A DNA stretch of 40,860 nucleotides from Alphaproteobacteria bacterium (GTDB taxonomy: Bacteria > Pseudomonadota > Alphaproteobacteria > Reyranellales > Reyranellaceae), in the NCBI GenBank assembly GCA_947474005.1, contig CANJHI010000026.1:1-40860 (forward strand), in the 5' to 3' direction. The notes below the pieces were generated by a model. The model had not been told where the DNA came from. It saw only the letters and a program-made list of their open reading frames with translations, and ran no database searches. This document shows, piece by piece, positions 1 through 7,334 of the stretch. Position 1 is the stretch's first letter. Every line of letters starts with the position of its first letter. The translations under genes were made by a program, and so were the position numbers.

Positions 1-791
1 GCCATCAGGTGCGCGGCCTCGAGCAGCGTCTCGGATTAAAATTGTTCGTGCGCCGCAACCGCTCCCTGCTGCTCTCCGAGGCGGGCCAGGCCTATCTGCC
101 CGCGGTACGCGGGGCGTTCGACCAGTTGAACGAGGCGACCGAGAAGCTGCTGCAGAAGGACCGCGGCGGCCACCTCACCGTCACGACCACGGCCTCCTTC
201 GCGATGAAATGGCTGGTGCCGCGCCTCGGCGGCTTCCAGCGCGCCAATCCGGAGATCGACGTCCGGATCAGCACTGGCACCGGGCTGATCGACTTTGGCC
301 GCGAGGATGTCGATATCGGCATCCGCTACGGTCGCGGCCACTGGCCCGGGCTGACGGCCGAACGGCTGGTCAGCGAGGACGTCATGCCGGTCTGCGCGCC
401 GTCGCTCCTCAAGGGTCCCAACCCGCTCAAGAAGCCGGCCGATCTCAAGCGCTTTACCTTGCTCCATATCAGCAGCTTTCCCGACGATTGGCAGGTCTGG
501 CTGACCGCGGCCGGCGCGAAGGGCATCGACGCCTCGCGCGGCGTGTCGTTCGACTTTCCGGTGGCGGCCTACCAGGCGGCGATGGACGGACTCGGTGTGG
601 CGCTTGGGCGCCATCCGCTGGTGGCCCCCGATCTCAAGGCCGGCCGGCTGGTCGTGCCCTTCGACTTCAAGATGTCGAGCGAGTTTGCCTACTACCTCGT
701 CTATCCGCAGGAGGCGATCCGGCGGCGCAAGATCAAGGCGTTCCGCGACTGGCTGATGCCGCTGGCCGACCTCGGGCCGCGCCCCAGCTAG
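1..791 (+). CDS. LysR-family transcriptional regulator (GcvA-like), 5' truncated
   Basis: The gene enters from the left edge: the frame is already open at base 3 and reads HQVRGLEQRLGLKLFVRR, the end of a LysR winged helix-turn-helix and start of its linker helix. The start codon and about the first 35-40 residues lie outside the window. The rest is a complete LysR substrate-binding domain with the usual cues: LTVTTTASFAMKWLVPRL, DVDIGIRYGRG, and a C-terminal AMDGLGVALGRHPLV. This pattern is typical of the GcvA branch, whose members usually regulate a divergent neighbour in response to a small effector. Its target cannot be told because the upstream side is missing. It ends 10 bp from the convergent cytochrome gene, so that gene is not an obvious divergent target. 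Family assignment is firm; ligand unknown. Confidence 0.9.
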   Translation, partial: HQVRGLEQRLGLKLFVRRNRSLLLSEAGQAYLPAVRGAFDQLNEATEKLLQKDRGGHLTVTTTASFAMKWLVPRLGGFQRANPEIDVRISTGTGLIDFGREDVDIGIRYGRGHWPGLTAERLVSEDVMPVCAPSLLKGPNPLKKPADLKRFTLLHISSFPDDWQVWLTAAGAKGIDASRGVSFDFPVAAYQAAMDGLGVALGRHPLVAPDLKAGRLVVPFDFKMSSEFAYYLVYPQEAIRRRKIKAFRDWLMPLADLGPRPS

Positions 792-801
792 AGAACCGGG
801 C

Positions 802-1560
802 CTAAAGTGCCCTGAGGAACGCCACCAGGTCGCGCTTGTCGGCATCGCTCAGCGTGTCCTTGCTGTCGCTCTTCTTCTTGTAGAAATCCCACATGAAGGC
901 CACGGTCTCGTCGAGGCTGCCGAAGCGGCCGTCGTGGAAATAGGGTCCGGTCTTCGACACGTTGCGCAGCGATGGCACCTTGAAGGCGCCGCCACTGCCG
1001 ACATCCTCGGGGCCCTTCTTGTCGTAGGACGCCGGCACATGGCAGCTCATGCAGCCCGCCTTGCCGGCGAACAGGTCGTAGCCACGCTTGACGTCGGCCT
1101 GCGCCGTGTTGCGCGGCGTGCCGTCCGGATTGAGGAACGGTGCCGGTCCGTTGGGCAGCGATCTCACGTAGGCTGCCAGCGCCTCCAGCGTCTCCTTGGC
1201 AGGCTCCTCGCCTTTCATGCGGTTGACGATGATGCCGCGGATGTTGGTTTCGATCGACGGGATGTTGCCGGCCCACGACCATTCGGCCAGGCGCGTTCCC
1301 GCCCCCCACATGGTGGGGGTGCTGCGACCGCGGGGGTCGCCGTCCGGAACGACGTCCAGCCCGACGTAGGTCTTGTTGTCGGTATGGCCGTTCATCGGAT
1401 GGCAGGTGGCGCAGGAAACCTGGCCGCTGCCTGAAAGGCTCTTGTCGTTGAAAAGGGCGCGGCCTCTCTCGATCTTCTGGTCGGCCGTCTGGGCACTGGC
1501 CTGGGCGAATGCCGGCAGTGGCAGGGCCACGAGGGCGGCGATGACGAGTAGACGCTTCAT
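802..1560 (-). CDS. Di-heme c-type cytochrome, MauG/cytochrome c peroxidase-like
   Basis: A periplasmic redox protein of about 252 residues. MKRLLVIAALVALPLPAFAQ is a clear Sec signal peptide. Two c-type heme motifs are visible, CATCH at residues 50-54 and CMSCH at 170-174. The segment GPYFHDGRFGSLDETV matches the region after the second heme in bacterial di-heme peroxidases. At this length it is shorter than classical CcpA (about 320-350), so a peroxidase, a MauG-like oxidase or a simple electron carrier are all possible. I chose the ATG at 1558-1560 because GGAG sits 8 bases upstream and the signal peptide then starts cleanly; an in-frame ATG four codons earlier lacks this spacing. It is divergent from the luciferase-like monooxygenase and convergent with the LysR gene. 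Confidence 0.85.
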   Translation of the reverse strand: MKRLLVIAALVALPLPAFAQASAQTADQKIERGRALFNDKSLSGSGQVSCATCHPMNGHTDNKTYVGLDVVPDGDPRGRSTPTMWGAGTRLAEWSWAGNIPSIETNIRGIIVNRMKGEEPAKETLEALAAYVRSLPNGPAPFLNPDGTPRNTAQADVKRGYDLFAGKAGCMSCHVPASYDKKGPEDVGSGGAFKVPSLRNVSKTGPYFHDGRFGSLDETVAFMWDFYKKKSDSKDTLSDADKRDLVAFLRAL

Positions 1561-1640
1561 GCCTGTCTCCATCCCGGATTTTCGTTTCTTGTTGTGAATT
1601 TACGTACGCCCACCGCCGGTGGATCACAAGCCACGGCGCC

Positions 1641-1662
1641 GTTACTTGCATTTACAAATAAC
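1641..1662. promoter_or_regulatory. Imperfect 22-bp palindrome in a divergent promoter region
   Basis: An AT-rich inverted repeat with outer arms GTTA/TAAC and inner arms TTG/CAA, 8 of 11 positions paired, sits in the roughly 140 bp between the divergent cytochrome and monooxygenase genes. The surroundings are GC-rich, so it stands out. It has the size and symmetry of an operator for a dimeric regulator. The MarR gene downstream at 2932 is one candidate; there is no direct evidence. Confidence 0.35.
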
Positions 1663-1699
1663 TAAACCAGGCCGATCATCGGCGTCCGGAGGGGACGTC

Positions 1700-2758
1700 A
1701 TGCAATTCGGCTACTTCACGCTGAGCGACAATCGCTATCCTGGCAATTCGCGCGCGCCCGAGCAGTTCATCAAGGACATCTTCGCCGAGGCCTTGTGGGC
1801 CGAGAAGGTCGGGCTGAACTCGGCCTGGATCGGCGAGCACCATTTCAATCTTTTGGGCGTCAATGCCTCGCCGCTCGCCATCCTGGCGCAGCTCGCGGGC
1901 GCCACGACCAAACTGCGCCTGGCGCCGGCCGTCACGTTGCTGCCGGTGCATCATCCGCTGCATGTCGCCGAGGAATGGGCGACGCTCGATCTGCTGTCGG
2001 GTGGCCGCGTCGATTTCGCCGCCGGCCGCGGCTACGACCGCAAGGAGTACGAGCCGTTCCAGGCGCCGTTCGGAGAATCCGCCGAATTGTTCGCCGAAGG
2101 GCTGGAGATCGTGTGGCGCGCCTGGACCGAGCCCGGGAAGTGGTCGCACAAGGGCAAGTTCTACCAGTTCGACGACATCGAGATCCGGCCGCGGCCGGCC
2201 CAGAACCCTCTCCGGCCCTATGTCGCCTGCTTTTCGCGGCCGTCGATGGAGCTGGCGGCCAGGAACGACTGGAACGTGATCTACGCCCCGTTCGCCGCTG
2301 CCATGGTCTACGGCTCGCTGGCCGATGCCGTGCGCAGCTACCGCGAGACGTGCGAGGCCACGTTCAAGCGGCCGATGCGGCGCGCCATGTGCTCCTACTT
2401 CGTGCACATCGCGTCGACGCCGGAGGAGGAGCACTACGGCAAGCAGGCCCTGGTGCGCTATTTCCAGGACGCGCTGATCGGTGCCTTCCCGTCTTCGTCG
2501 GGCGAGAACGTGCCGCCGACCTACAAATACTTCGTCGAGATCGTGAACATCCTGCGCGACATGCGGCCGGAGAAGCTCACCGACAAGTCGATCCTGTGCG
2601 GCAGCCCCCAGCACATCGTCGACACGCTGAAGCAGGTCGAGGCCGCCGGCATCGCCGAGGTGATTCTCTACTTCAACTACGGGCAGATACCGCACGCCCT
2701 GGTGAAGGAGCAGATGGAGCGCTTCATGCGCGAGGTGGCGCCGCACTTCCTTCGGTAG
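1700..2758 (+). CDS. LLM-class flavin-dependent oxidoreductase (luciferase-like monooxygenase)
   Basis: A 352-residue cytoplasmic enzyme of the bacterial luciferase-like TIM-barrel family, which uses reduced FMN or F420-type flavin to oxidise an organic substrate. The N-terminus MQFGYFTLSDNRYP, the following AWIGEHHF, the RLAPAVTLLPVHHPLHVAEEWATLD stretch (first beta-alpha units) and SGGRVDFAAGRGYDRKEYEPF are standard for the family. SDKSILCG-type wording near residue 300 (CGSPQHIVDTL) is the usual C-terminal region. The frame is open further upstream, but the ATG at 1700 is preceded by GGAGGGG at good spacing and gives the family-typical N-terminus. The substrate cannot be read from sequence. 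It is divergent from the cytochrome gene; a dispersed palindromic repeat follows. Confidence 0.9.
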   Translation: MQFGYFTLSDNRYPGNSRAPEQFIKDIFAEALWAEKVGLNSAWIGEHHFNLLGVNASPLAILAQLAGATTKLRLAPAVTLLPVHHPLHVAEEWATLDLLSGGRVDFAAGRGYDRKEYEPFQAPFGESAELFAEGLEIVWRAWTEPGKWSHKGKFYQFDDIEIRPRPAQNPLRPYVACFSRPSMELAARNDWNVIYAPFAAAMVYGSLADAVRSYRETCEATFKRPMRRAMCSYFVHIASTPEEEHYGKQALVRYFQDALIGAFPSSSGENVPPTYKYFVEIVNILRDMRPEKLTDKSILCGSPQHIVDTLKQVEAAGIAEVILYFNYGQIPHALVKEQMERFMREVAPHFLR

Positions 2759-2778
2759 GATCCGTGTTCAGCGCCCGG

Positions 2779-2874
2779 TGTCATCCCGAACGAAGTGAGG
2801 GATCCTTGTTGCAGCTCCAAAGATCCCTCGGACGGAATTTACCATGAGCCTGTCGAATGGGCCTGGGGATGACA
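2779..2874. repeat. Dispersed palindromic intergenic repeat, copy 1
   Basis: This 96-bp element begins TGTCATCCCGAACGAAG and ends GGGATGACA, with internal GAGGGATCC and GATCCCTCGG. The ends are inverted repeats. The same kind of element occurs at 13119-13190, where the termini TGTCATCCCGA/TCGGGATGACA and the inner GAGGGATC/GGATCCCTC are kept although the centre differs. It lies between the monooxygenase stop and the MarR start. Its right end is only about 30 bp before the earliest plausible MarR start. Confidence 0.75.
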
Positions 2875-2931
2875 ATCTCCTCGTGTCATCCGTCTGTGCG
2901 TCCGATGTCGATCGAGGAGAAATCTGATCCC

Positions 2932-3369
2932 ATGGGTCCGCTCGACGGTTATCTGCCGTACCTGCTGAACCGTGCGGGCGCGCGCATCGCCACGGCGTTC
3001 AGCGAGGAGGTGCGCCCGCTCGGCGCCACCCTGCAGACCTGGCGCGTGCTGGCCGCCCTTCACGAACGCGACGGTCGCCGCATGGGTGATCTGTCGGAAA
3101 CAACGTCCATCGAAGTGTCGACGCTGACGCGCCTGGTCGACGGCATGGAGAAGAGTGGGCTGGCGGCCCGCCGCCGCGATACCAGCGATGCCCGTGTGGT
3201 TACTCTTTTCGTCACGGCGGCTGGTCGGCGGATGACGCAAAAAATCTTGCCCATTGCCCAGCGCTACGAAAAAGTAGCCCTCCAAGGTTTTAGCGAGGCA
3301 GAGGCTGCGATGCTGAAAGCGGCGCTGCACCGTGTCTACGACAACATGGATGCCCTTCAGGCGCCGTAA
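2932..3369 (+). CDS. MarR-family transcriptional regulator
   Basis: A winged-helix regulator of about 145 residues. The DNA-binding region reads QTWRVLAALHERDGRRMGDLSETTSIEVSTLTRLVDGMEKSGLAARRR, followed by the wing DARVVTLFVTAAGRR, all typical of MarR. Members bind palindromes as dimers and usually repress neighbouring genes until a phenolic or oxidative ligand binds. The ATG at 2932 is chosen because AGGAG lies 12 nt upstream; an in-frame ATG at 2905 has no ribosome-binding site. The gene ends 10 bp before the PPOX flavoprotein, so the two are probably one transcript. Confidence 0.88.
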   Translation: MGPLDGYLPYLLNRAGARIATAFSEEVRPLGATLQTWRVLAALHERDGRRMGDLSETTSIEVSTLTRLVDGMEKSGLAARRRDTSDARVVTLFVTAAGRRMTQKILPIAQRYEKVALQGFSEAEAAMLKAALHRVYDNMDALQAP

Positions 3370-3379
3370 GGAGATTTCG

Positions 3380-4003
3380 ATGGCTCGTATCGCGTCACTC
3401 GACGACCTGAGGCGCATCATTCCCGAGCCGCGTCCGGCGTCGCGCAGCAAGATCCTGGACGCGCTGGACGAGCAGTCGATCGACTTTTTGAAGCGCTGTC
3501 CCTTCGCGCTGATCGGCACTGTATCGGCCGACGGCACGCTCGAAGTCTCGCCCAAAGGCGACGAACCGGGCTTCATTCGGATGGAGGATCCGCGCACCCT
3601 GCTGATCCCCGAGCGCATCGGAAACAACCTGGCCTTCGGCCTCACCAACATGGTCACCAACGGCAAGATCGGCATGATCTGCCTGGTGCCGGCGACCGGC
3701 GAGACGCTGCGCATCTCCGGCACGGCGGAGATCTACGACGATGCCGACCTGGTGGCGTCTCTTTCCTCGCTCGGCAAGCCGGCGCTGCTGGCTACGCGCG
3801 TGCGCATCCAGCATTGCTACTTCCACTGCGCCCGCTCGATCGTGCGGGCCAAGCTGTGGGACCCCAAGGCCTGGCCAGCGCCCGGCCGCATATCGTTCGG
3901 CAAGATCATCGCGCCGCGGGTCGGCGCCGGTGACGATTTGGCAGCGCAAATCGACGCAAGCGTCGAGGGCGCCTACACGACGCGGCTCTGGCAGAACAGC
4001 TAG
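3380..4003 (+). CDS. Pyridoxamine 5'-phosphate oxidase-family FMN-binding protein (MSMEG_1061-like)
   Basis: A 207-residue split-barrel flavoprotein. CPFALIGTVSADGTLEVSPKGDEPGFIRMEDPRTLLIPERIGNN is the characteristic core, where the SPKGD and IPERxGNN segments contact FMN in this family. The C-terminal part carries HCYFHCARSIVRAKLWDP, also typical of the MSMEG_1061-type subfamily. The ATG at 3380 follows GGAG at 7 nt. Exact substrate is unknown; members often act as flavin- or F420-dependent reductases of small organic molecules. It is probably co-transcribed with the MarR gene, which may sense the compound handled here. A perfect 30-bp hairpin lies just downstream. Confidence 0.85.
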   Translation: MARIASLDDLRRIIPEPRPASRSKILDALDEQSIDFLKRCPFALIGTVSADGTLEVSPKGDEPGFIRMEDPRTLLIPERIGNNLAFGLTNMVTNGKIGMICLVPATGETLRISGTAEIYDDADLVASLSSLGKPALLATRVRIQHCYFHCARSIVRAKLWDPKAWPAPGRISFGKIIAPRVGAGDDLAAQIDASVEGAYTTRLWQNS

Positions 4004-4011
4004 ACACTGCT

Positions 4012-4077
4012 CATTGCTGGGAGCGCGCCACTTCGGGCGGAGGTTACTCCGCCCGAAGTGGCGCGCTCCCAGCAATG
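4012..4077. terminator. Perfect 30-bp inverted repeat between convergent genes
   Basis: Arms 4012-4041 and 4048-4077 are exact reverse complements, 30 of 30, around the 6-nt loop GGTTAC. It sits between the ends of the PPOX gene (stop 4003) and the desaturase gene (stop 4104). Position suggests a bidirectional terminator, but there is no T-run on either side and the length is far above a normal terminator stem. It could instead be a mobile palindromic element of the REP/MITE kind. Confidence 0.6.
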
Positions 4078-4103
4078 CATGAGTAGCTTGAGCGGAACTG
4101 CCC

Positions 4104-5192
4104 TCAGCGGGACGCGCGGGCCTCGCGGAACGAGATAAGGCGGCGTTCCGTCTCGTCCCACAACACCAGCCGGACGCAACGGAAACTCTGGAACAGGGTC
4201 AGGCGGCCGACATTGCGCAGTTCCGGATGGTCCTCCAGCACGCGCGGCAGCCGGTAGTAGGGGATCCGGCTGCACAGATGGTGCACGTGGTGCACACCGA
4301 TGTTGCAGGTGAACCAGCGCAGGAAGGCCGGCAGGTCGTAATGCGAGCTGCCGTGCAGGGCGGCGTCATGCAGGTTCCACTCGCCGTCATTTGCCCAGGT
4401 CGTGTCCTCGAACTGGTGCTGGATGTAGAACAGCCACACGCCGACCGAGGCCGACAACAGCAGGATCGGCAGGTGGATGAGAAGGAATGCCTTGATCCCG
4501 ACGAGCCAGATCAGCAGCGCGGCGATCGTGGCGATCGCCAGGTTGGTCGCCATGGTGCTGATCCAGGGCCGCCAGCCGTCGCGCATCAGCCCGACCGGCA
4601 GACGATGTTGCAGGATGAAAAGATAGGCCGGTGCCAAGCCGAACATGAACAAGGGGTGGCGATAGACGCGGTAGCGCAGCCGGCCCCAGAACCCGCGCGC
4701 GCGATACTCGTCGACCGTGAGCGTATCGACGTCGCCCAAGCCGCGGCGGTCGAGATTGCCGGTGGACGCATGGTGCGTGGCGTGGGTGCGCCGCCACACG
4801 TCGTGCGGCGTGAGCGTCGCTACGCTGACGATGCGCCCGATCCAGTCGTTGGCGAGGCGCTGGCGGAAGAAGGCGCCGTGGCTGCAGTCGTGCTGGATGG
4901 CGAAAAGCCGGACCAGGAAGCCGGCCGCGGCGATGGCCAGCGGCAGGGCGAGCCAGTAGCCGATATCGAGCGTCGCCCAGGCGAGCGCCCACAAGGCGGC
5001 GAGCGGTATGACGGTGATGGCGATCTCGACGATGCTGCGGCCGTTGCTCGGTTGCCGGTACCGCGCCAGAAGCTGCGTCCAGGCGCGGGCATCGGCGACG
5101 CGCGTGTTAGCTTCCACAGGTTCTTGGTTTGCCAATTGGGAGAGCTTTCCTGCCAGGGGCAACGGCGTCGGCGTCGGCGCGCACCGTCCCAT
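4104..5192 (-). CDS. Membrane fatty acid desaturase (DesA/FADS type)
   Basis: A 362-residue integral membrane diiron enzyme that introduces double bonds into membrane lipid acyl chains. All three histidine boxes are present: HDCSH at 101-105, HATHH at 137-141 and HHVHH at 301-305. Hydrophobic segments lie at about 57-97, 180-200 and 215-258, in the usual arrangement with both pairs placing the histidines in the cytoplasm. The order and spacing fit the delta-12/omega-6 type of acyl-lipid desaturase, though regioselectivity cannot be settled from sequence. Electrons would come from a ferredoxin or similar donor not encoded nearby. The first 25 residues are rich in proline and not conserved, so the true start may be slightly downstream. 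Confidence 0.9.
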   Translation of the reverse strand: MGRCAPTPTPLPLAGKLSQLANQEPVEANTRVADARAWTQLLARYRQPSNGRSIVEIAITVIPLAALWALAWATLDIGYWLALPLAIAAAGFLVRLFAIQHDCSHGAFFRQRLANDWIGRIVSVATLTPHDVWRRTHATHHASTGNLDRRGLGDVDTLTVDEYRARGFWGRLRYRVYRHPLFMFGLAPAYLFILQHRLPVGLMRDGWRPWISTMATNLAIATIAALLIWLVGIKAFLLIHLPILLLSASVGVWLFYIQHQFEDTTWANDGEWNLHDAALHGSSHYDLPAFLRWFTCNIGVHHVHHLCSRIPYYRLPRVLEDHPELRNVGRLTLFQSFRCVRLVLWDETERRLISFREARASR

Positions 5193-5270
5193 TCGCCCTT
5201 AGGCGGGCAGTGCGACAAAAGCAACGAGCGAAGTGGCCCACAGGTCGAATCCCTCGGCGATCAGGCGCGA

Positions 5271-6059
5271 TCAAGCCGACTGTGGCCGCCGTGTGGCAGA
5301 TCCCGCCGGGGCCCTGCCGGAGCTCCTCGGCGCCGGCACGGGCTTGGCCCTGATCCGCACCGCGCGGCCGTCCGGCTGATCCATGTCGAAGGCGCCGGTC
5401 TGGCGGACGAGATCGCTCAGTTTGCGAAAACCGTAGGTGCGGGGATCGAAGTCGGAGGCGATGTTGGCCAGGCGCTGGCCGACCGCGCCCAGCCCGACCC
5501 AGCCGTCTTCGCTTTCCATCTGGGCGATCGCCTTGGCCAGGATCGGCACTGCCGCACTCACCGGCTGCAGCGATTTGGGCGAAGGTCCCTGGTCGGGCGT
5601 CGACACTTCGGCCTCCGGCAGGAGGTTTTCCGTATAGACGAACCGTCGGCAGGCCTGGCGGAAGCTCTCGGGTGTCTTCTGCGCGCCGAAGCCGTAGACG
5701 TCGGCACCCTCTTCGCGCAGGCGCGACGCGAGCCGCGTAAAATCGCTGTCGGACGAGACGAGACAGAAGCCGTCGAACCGGCGGCTGTGCAGCAGGTCCA
5801 TGGCGTCGATCACCAGGGCGATGTCGGAGGCGTTCTTGCCCGAGGTGTAGGCGAACTGCTGGTAGGGATCGATCGCGTACTTCTGCAGGATCTCGGACCA
5901 CGATTTTAGCCGGGGACTCGAGAAATCGCCGTAGATCCTGCGCACGCTGGCCTCGCCGAACTTGGCGACCTCCTCGAACAGTCCCGCGGCGATGCGAGGC
6001 GAGGTGTTGTCGGCGTCGATCAGGACGGCGAAGCGGCGCAGGCGGTTGTCTTCGGCCAT
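5271..6059 (-). CDS. NYN-domain (LabA/DUF88) protein with C-terminal OST-HTH/LOTUS domain
   Basis: A 262-residue cytoplasmic protein. The N-terminal NYN (PIN-like) fold has its acidic residues in place: FAVLIDADNTSP (D15, D17, N18), SGKNASDIALVIDAMDL (D79, D85) and LVSSDSDF (D104, D106). These form a metal site typical of endoribonucleases. Residues about 165-240 (PILAKAIAQMESEDGWVGLG onward to FRKLSDLVRQTGAFD) match the OST-HTH/LOTUS RNA-binding domain that bacteria often attach to NYN. The end is a short basic tail. The ATG at 6059 is chosen because GAGGTG lies 5 nt upstream. RNA target is unknown; a role in RNA turnover is inference from the family. Confidence 0.85.
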   Translation of the reverse strand: MAEDNRLRRFAVLIDADNTSPRIAAGLFEEVAKFGEASVRRIYGDFSSPRLKSWSEILQKYAIDPYQQFAYTSGKNASDIALVIDAMDLLHSRRFDGFCLVSSDSDFTRLASRLREEGADVYGFGAQKTPESFRQACRRFVYTENLLPEAEVSTPDQGPSPKSLQPVSAAVPILAKAIAQMESEDGWVGLGAVGQRLANIASDFDPRTYGFRKLSDLVRQTGAFDMDQPDGRAVRIRAKPVPAPRSSGRAPAGSATRRPQSA

Positions 6060-6078
6060 GCTGGCACCTCGCTGGAAT

Positions 6079-6747
6079 TTAAGCCGAAGACCTCTCGTAG
6101 ATCGCGTCGACATGAATGTCGGCGCAATCGAGCAGCGGGAAAGGCGACGTACCGCCCTGGAAGGCGAGGAACAGGTCGGTGCCGCCCAGCATGATCGCCT
6201 GCGTGCCGCGCTGCATCAGCTGCTCGCCCGCCTTGAAGAACACATCCCGCTGCGGGGCGGTGACGCGGCCGATCTGCGCCATCGCCATGTAAGCAGCCCC
6301 CACCTGATCGAACATGTCGCCGTCGGGTGCCACGAGCTCGGCCGATGAGACGCCGCCATAGAGCTTGGTCTGCATGACCAGCCGCGTGCCCAGCACGCCG
6401 ATCTTCTGGAGACCGGACTTCCTGATCGCGGCATCGACGGCGCGGACGCCGTGGACCAGCGGCAGCGGCGAAATCGGCAGCAGCTCGTCGATGCAGAAAT
6501 GCCCGCCCATCGACGTGACGGCGGCGGCCTGGGCCCCGGCGGCTTTGAGGCGCCCGATCAGGCCGGCGAAGATCTCGGCCTGGCGGCCGGGATTGCCGCC
6601 GGTCAGGTTTTTGGACATCTCGCGCACGTCGGCATGGGCGATCGTGCAGTCGAGCGGGACGCCGGCGGCGACGTGACGGTCGATCAGGCCGCGGTAATAG
6701 AAGTCAGTTGCGGCTGGACCTATGCCGCCGATGAGTCCGATATACAT
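6079..6747 (-). CDS. Aspartate/glutamate racemase-superfamily protein lacking canonical cysteines
   Basis: A 222-residue protein starting MYIGLIGGIGPAATDFYY, the signature N-terminus of the Asp/Glu racemase family. The superfamily uses two cysteines as acid-base pair, normally in a C-x-N-T motif near residue 80 and in GCTE near 190. Here the first region reads AVTSMGGHFC (V77-T78, with a Cys only at 85) and the second reads LGGTDLF (G188-G189-T190-D191), so the second cysteine is glycine. The protein may therefore not be a racemase; isomerase, lyase or decarboxylase relatives in this superfamily use other residue pairs. The gene ends 19 bp before the NYN gene start, so they could be co-transcribed. 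Start chosen by family N-terminus; no strong ribosome-binding site. Confidence 0.75.
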   Translation of the reverse strand: MYIGLIGGIGPAATDFYYRGLIDRHVAAGVPLDCTIAHADVREMSKNLTGGNPGRQAEIFAGLIGRLKAAGAQAAAVTSMGGHFCIDELLPISPLPLVHGVRAVDAAIRKSGLQKIGVLGTRLVMQTKLYGGVSSAELVAPDGDMFDQVGAAYMAMAQIGRVTAPQRDVFFKAGEQLMQRGTQAIMLGGTDLFLAFQGGTSPFPLLDCADIHVDAIYERSSA

Positions 6748-7017
6748 GCCGTGACTGTCTCTTATTGCCCGACGCGCGGCAACTGGCTGGCAGCGCACGC
6801 CGATTTGCGGTTGAGCCTCAGTTTGAAATCCAGCGGCCCTGCATGAAATGGCGACCGACAGTTCCAGACAAACGACCGACATGGCATACTGACGATGGAA
6901 AATATCCGACGTCGTGGCGTTGATCGATAAAGCCGCTCCCGCGCCGAAGCCGCGCGGGCCCCTATCGCCAGCACGTCGCCGCCTAGGCGGGCGCCCAGTG
7001 GTAACTCGGAGATACCA

Positions 7018-7179
7018 ATGTATACGGCTTTGGTAATCGGTGCGATTTTCGTCATCGTGCTGGGCGTGCCTGCGACCATGTGGCTAACAAAACTAATAAG
7101 GCCACCGAAACCGGACGACGAAGCGATCGACCGGAGGGTCGAGGAGGCACGGCGGCGCCTCGACAGGACGCACTACTAG
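7018..7179 (+). CDS. Small single-pass membrane protein (53 aa)
   Basis: A short gene with a good ribosome-binding site (GGAGA, 6 nt before ATG). It encodes an N-terminal membrane helix, residues about 4-24 (LVIGAIFVIVLGVPATMWL), then a proline-containing turn (RPPKPDDE) and a charged amphipathic tail ending RRRLDRTHY. Codon use is like the neighbours. I do not recognise the family. The helix-then-charged-helix layout resembles small holin-associated or membrane-anchored regulatory peptides, but this is only a resemblance. A terminator lies about 100 bp downstream. Confidence 0.6.
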   Translation: MYTALVIGAIFVIVLGVPATMWLTKLIRPPKPDDEAIDRRVEEARRRLDRTHY

Positions 7180-7280
7180 GGCCTGAGATTTTTCAAACTA
7201 ACGCAGTGCTCGATTTGCAGGTTCAGCAGAATTCAGCTATGTTTTTCGCTACGATGGGCGCTTTCTGAGCCCATCCAAAC

Positions 7281-7315
7281 AACGCCCCCGGATCCGTCCG
7301 CGGGCGTTTTTCTTT
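7281..7315 (+). terminator. Intrinsic terminator
   Basis: Stem AACGCCC/GGGCGTT with a 14-nt GC-rich loop, followed by a T-rich run (TTTTTCTTT). It follows the small membrane protein gene and precedes the phage-like HTH gene by about 20 bp. The T-run is on the plus strand, so it stops plus-strand transcription. Confidence 0.65.
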
Positions 7316-7334
7316 GCCCAAACAGGACTTTCAA

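Noticed and set aside
6895..6930. An 11-codon open frame (MENIRRRGVDR) as a leader peptide
   Set aside because: No ribosome-binding site, no hairpin or codon run typical of attenuation.
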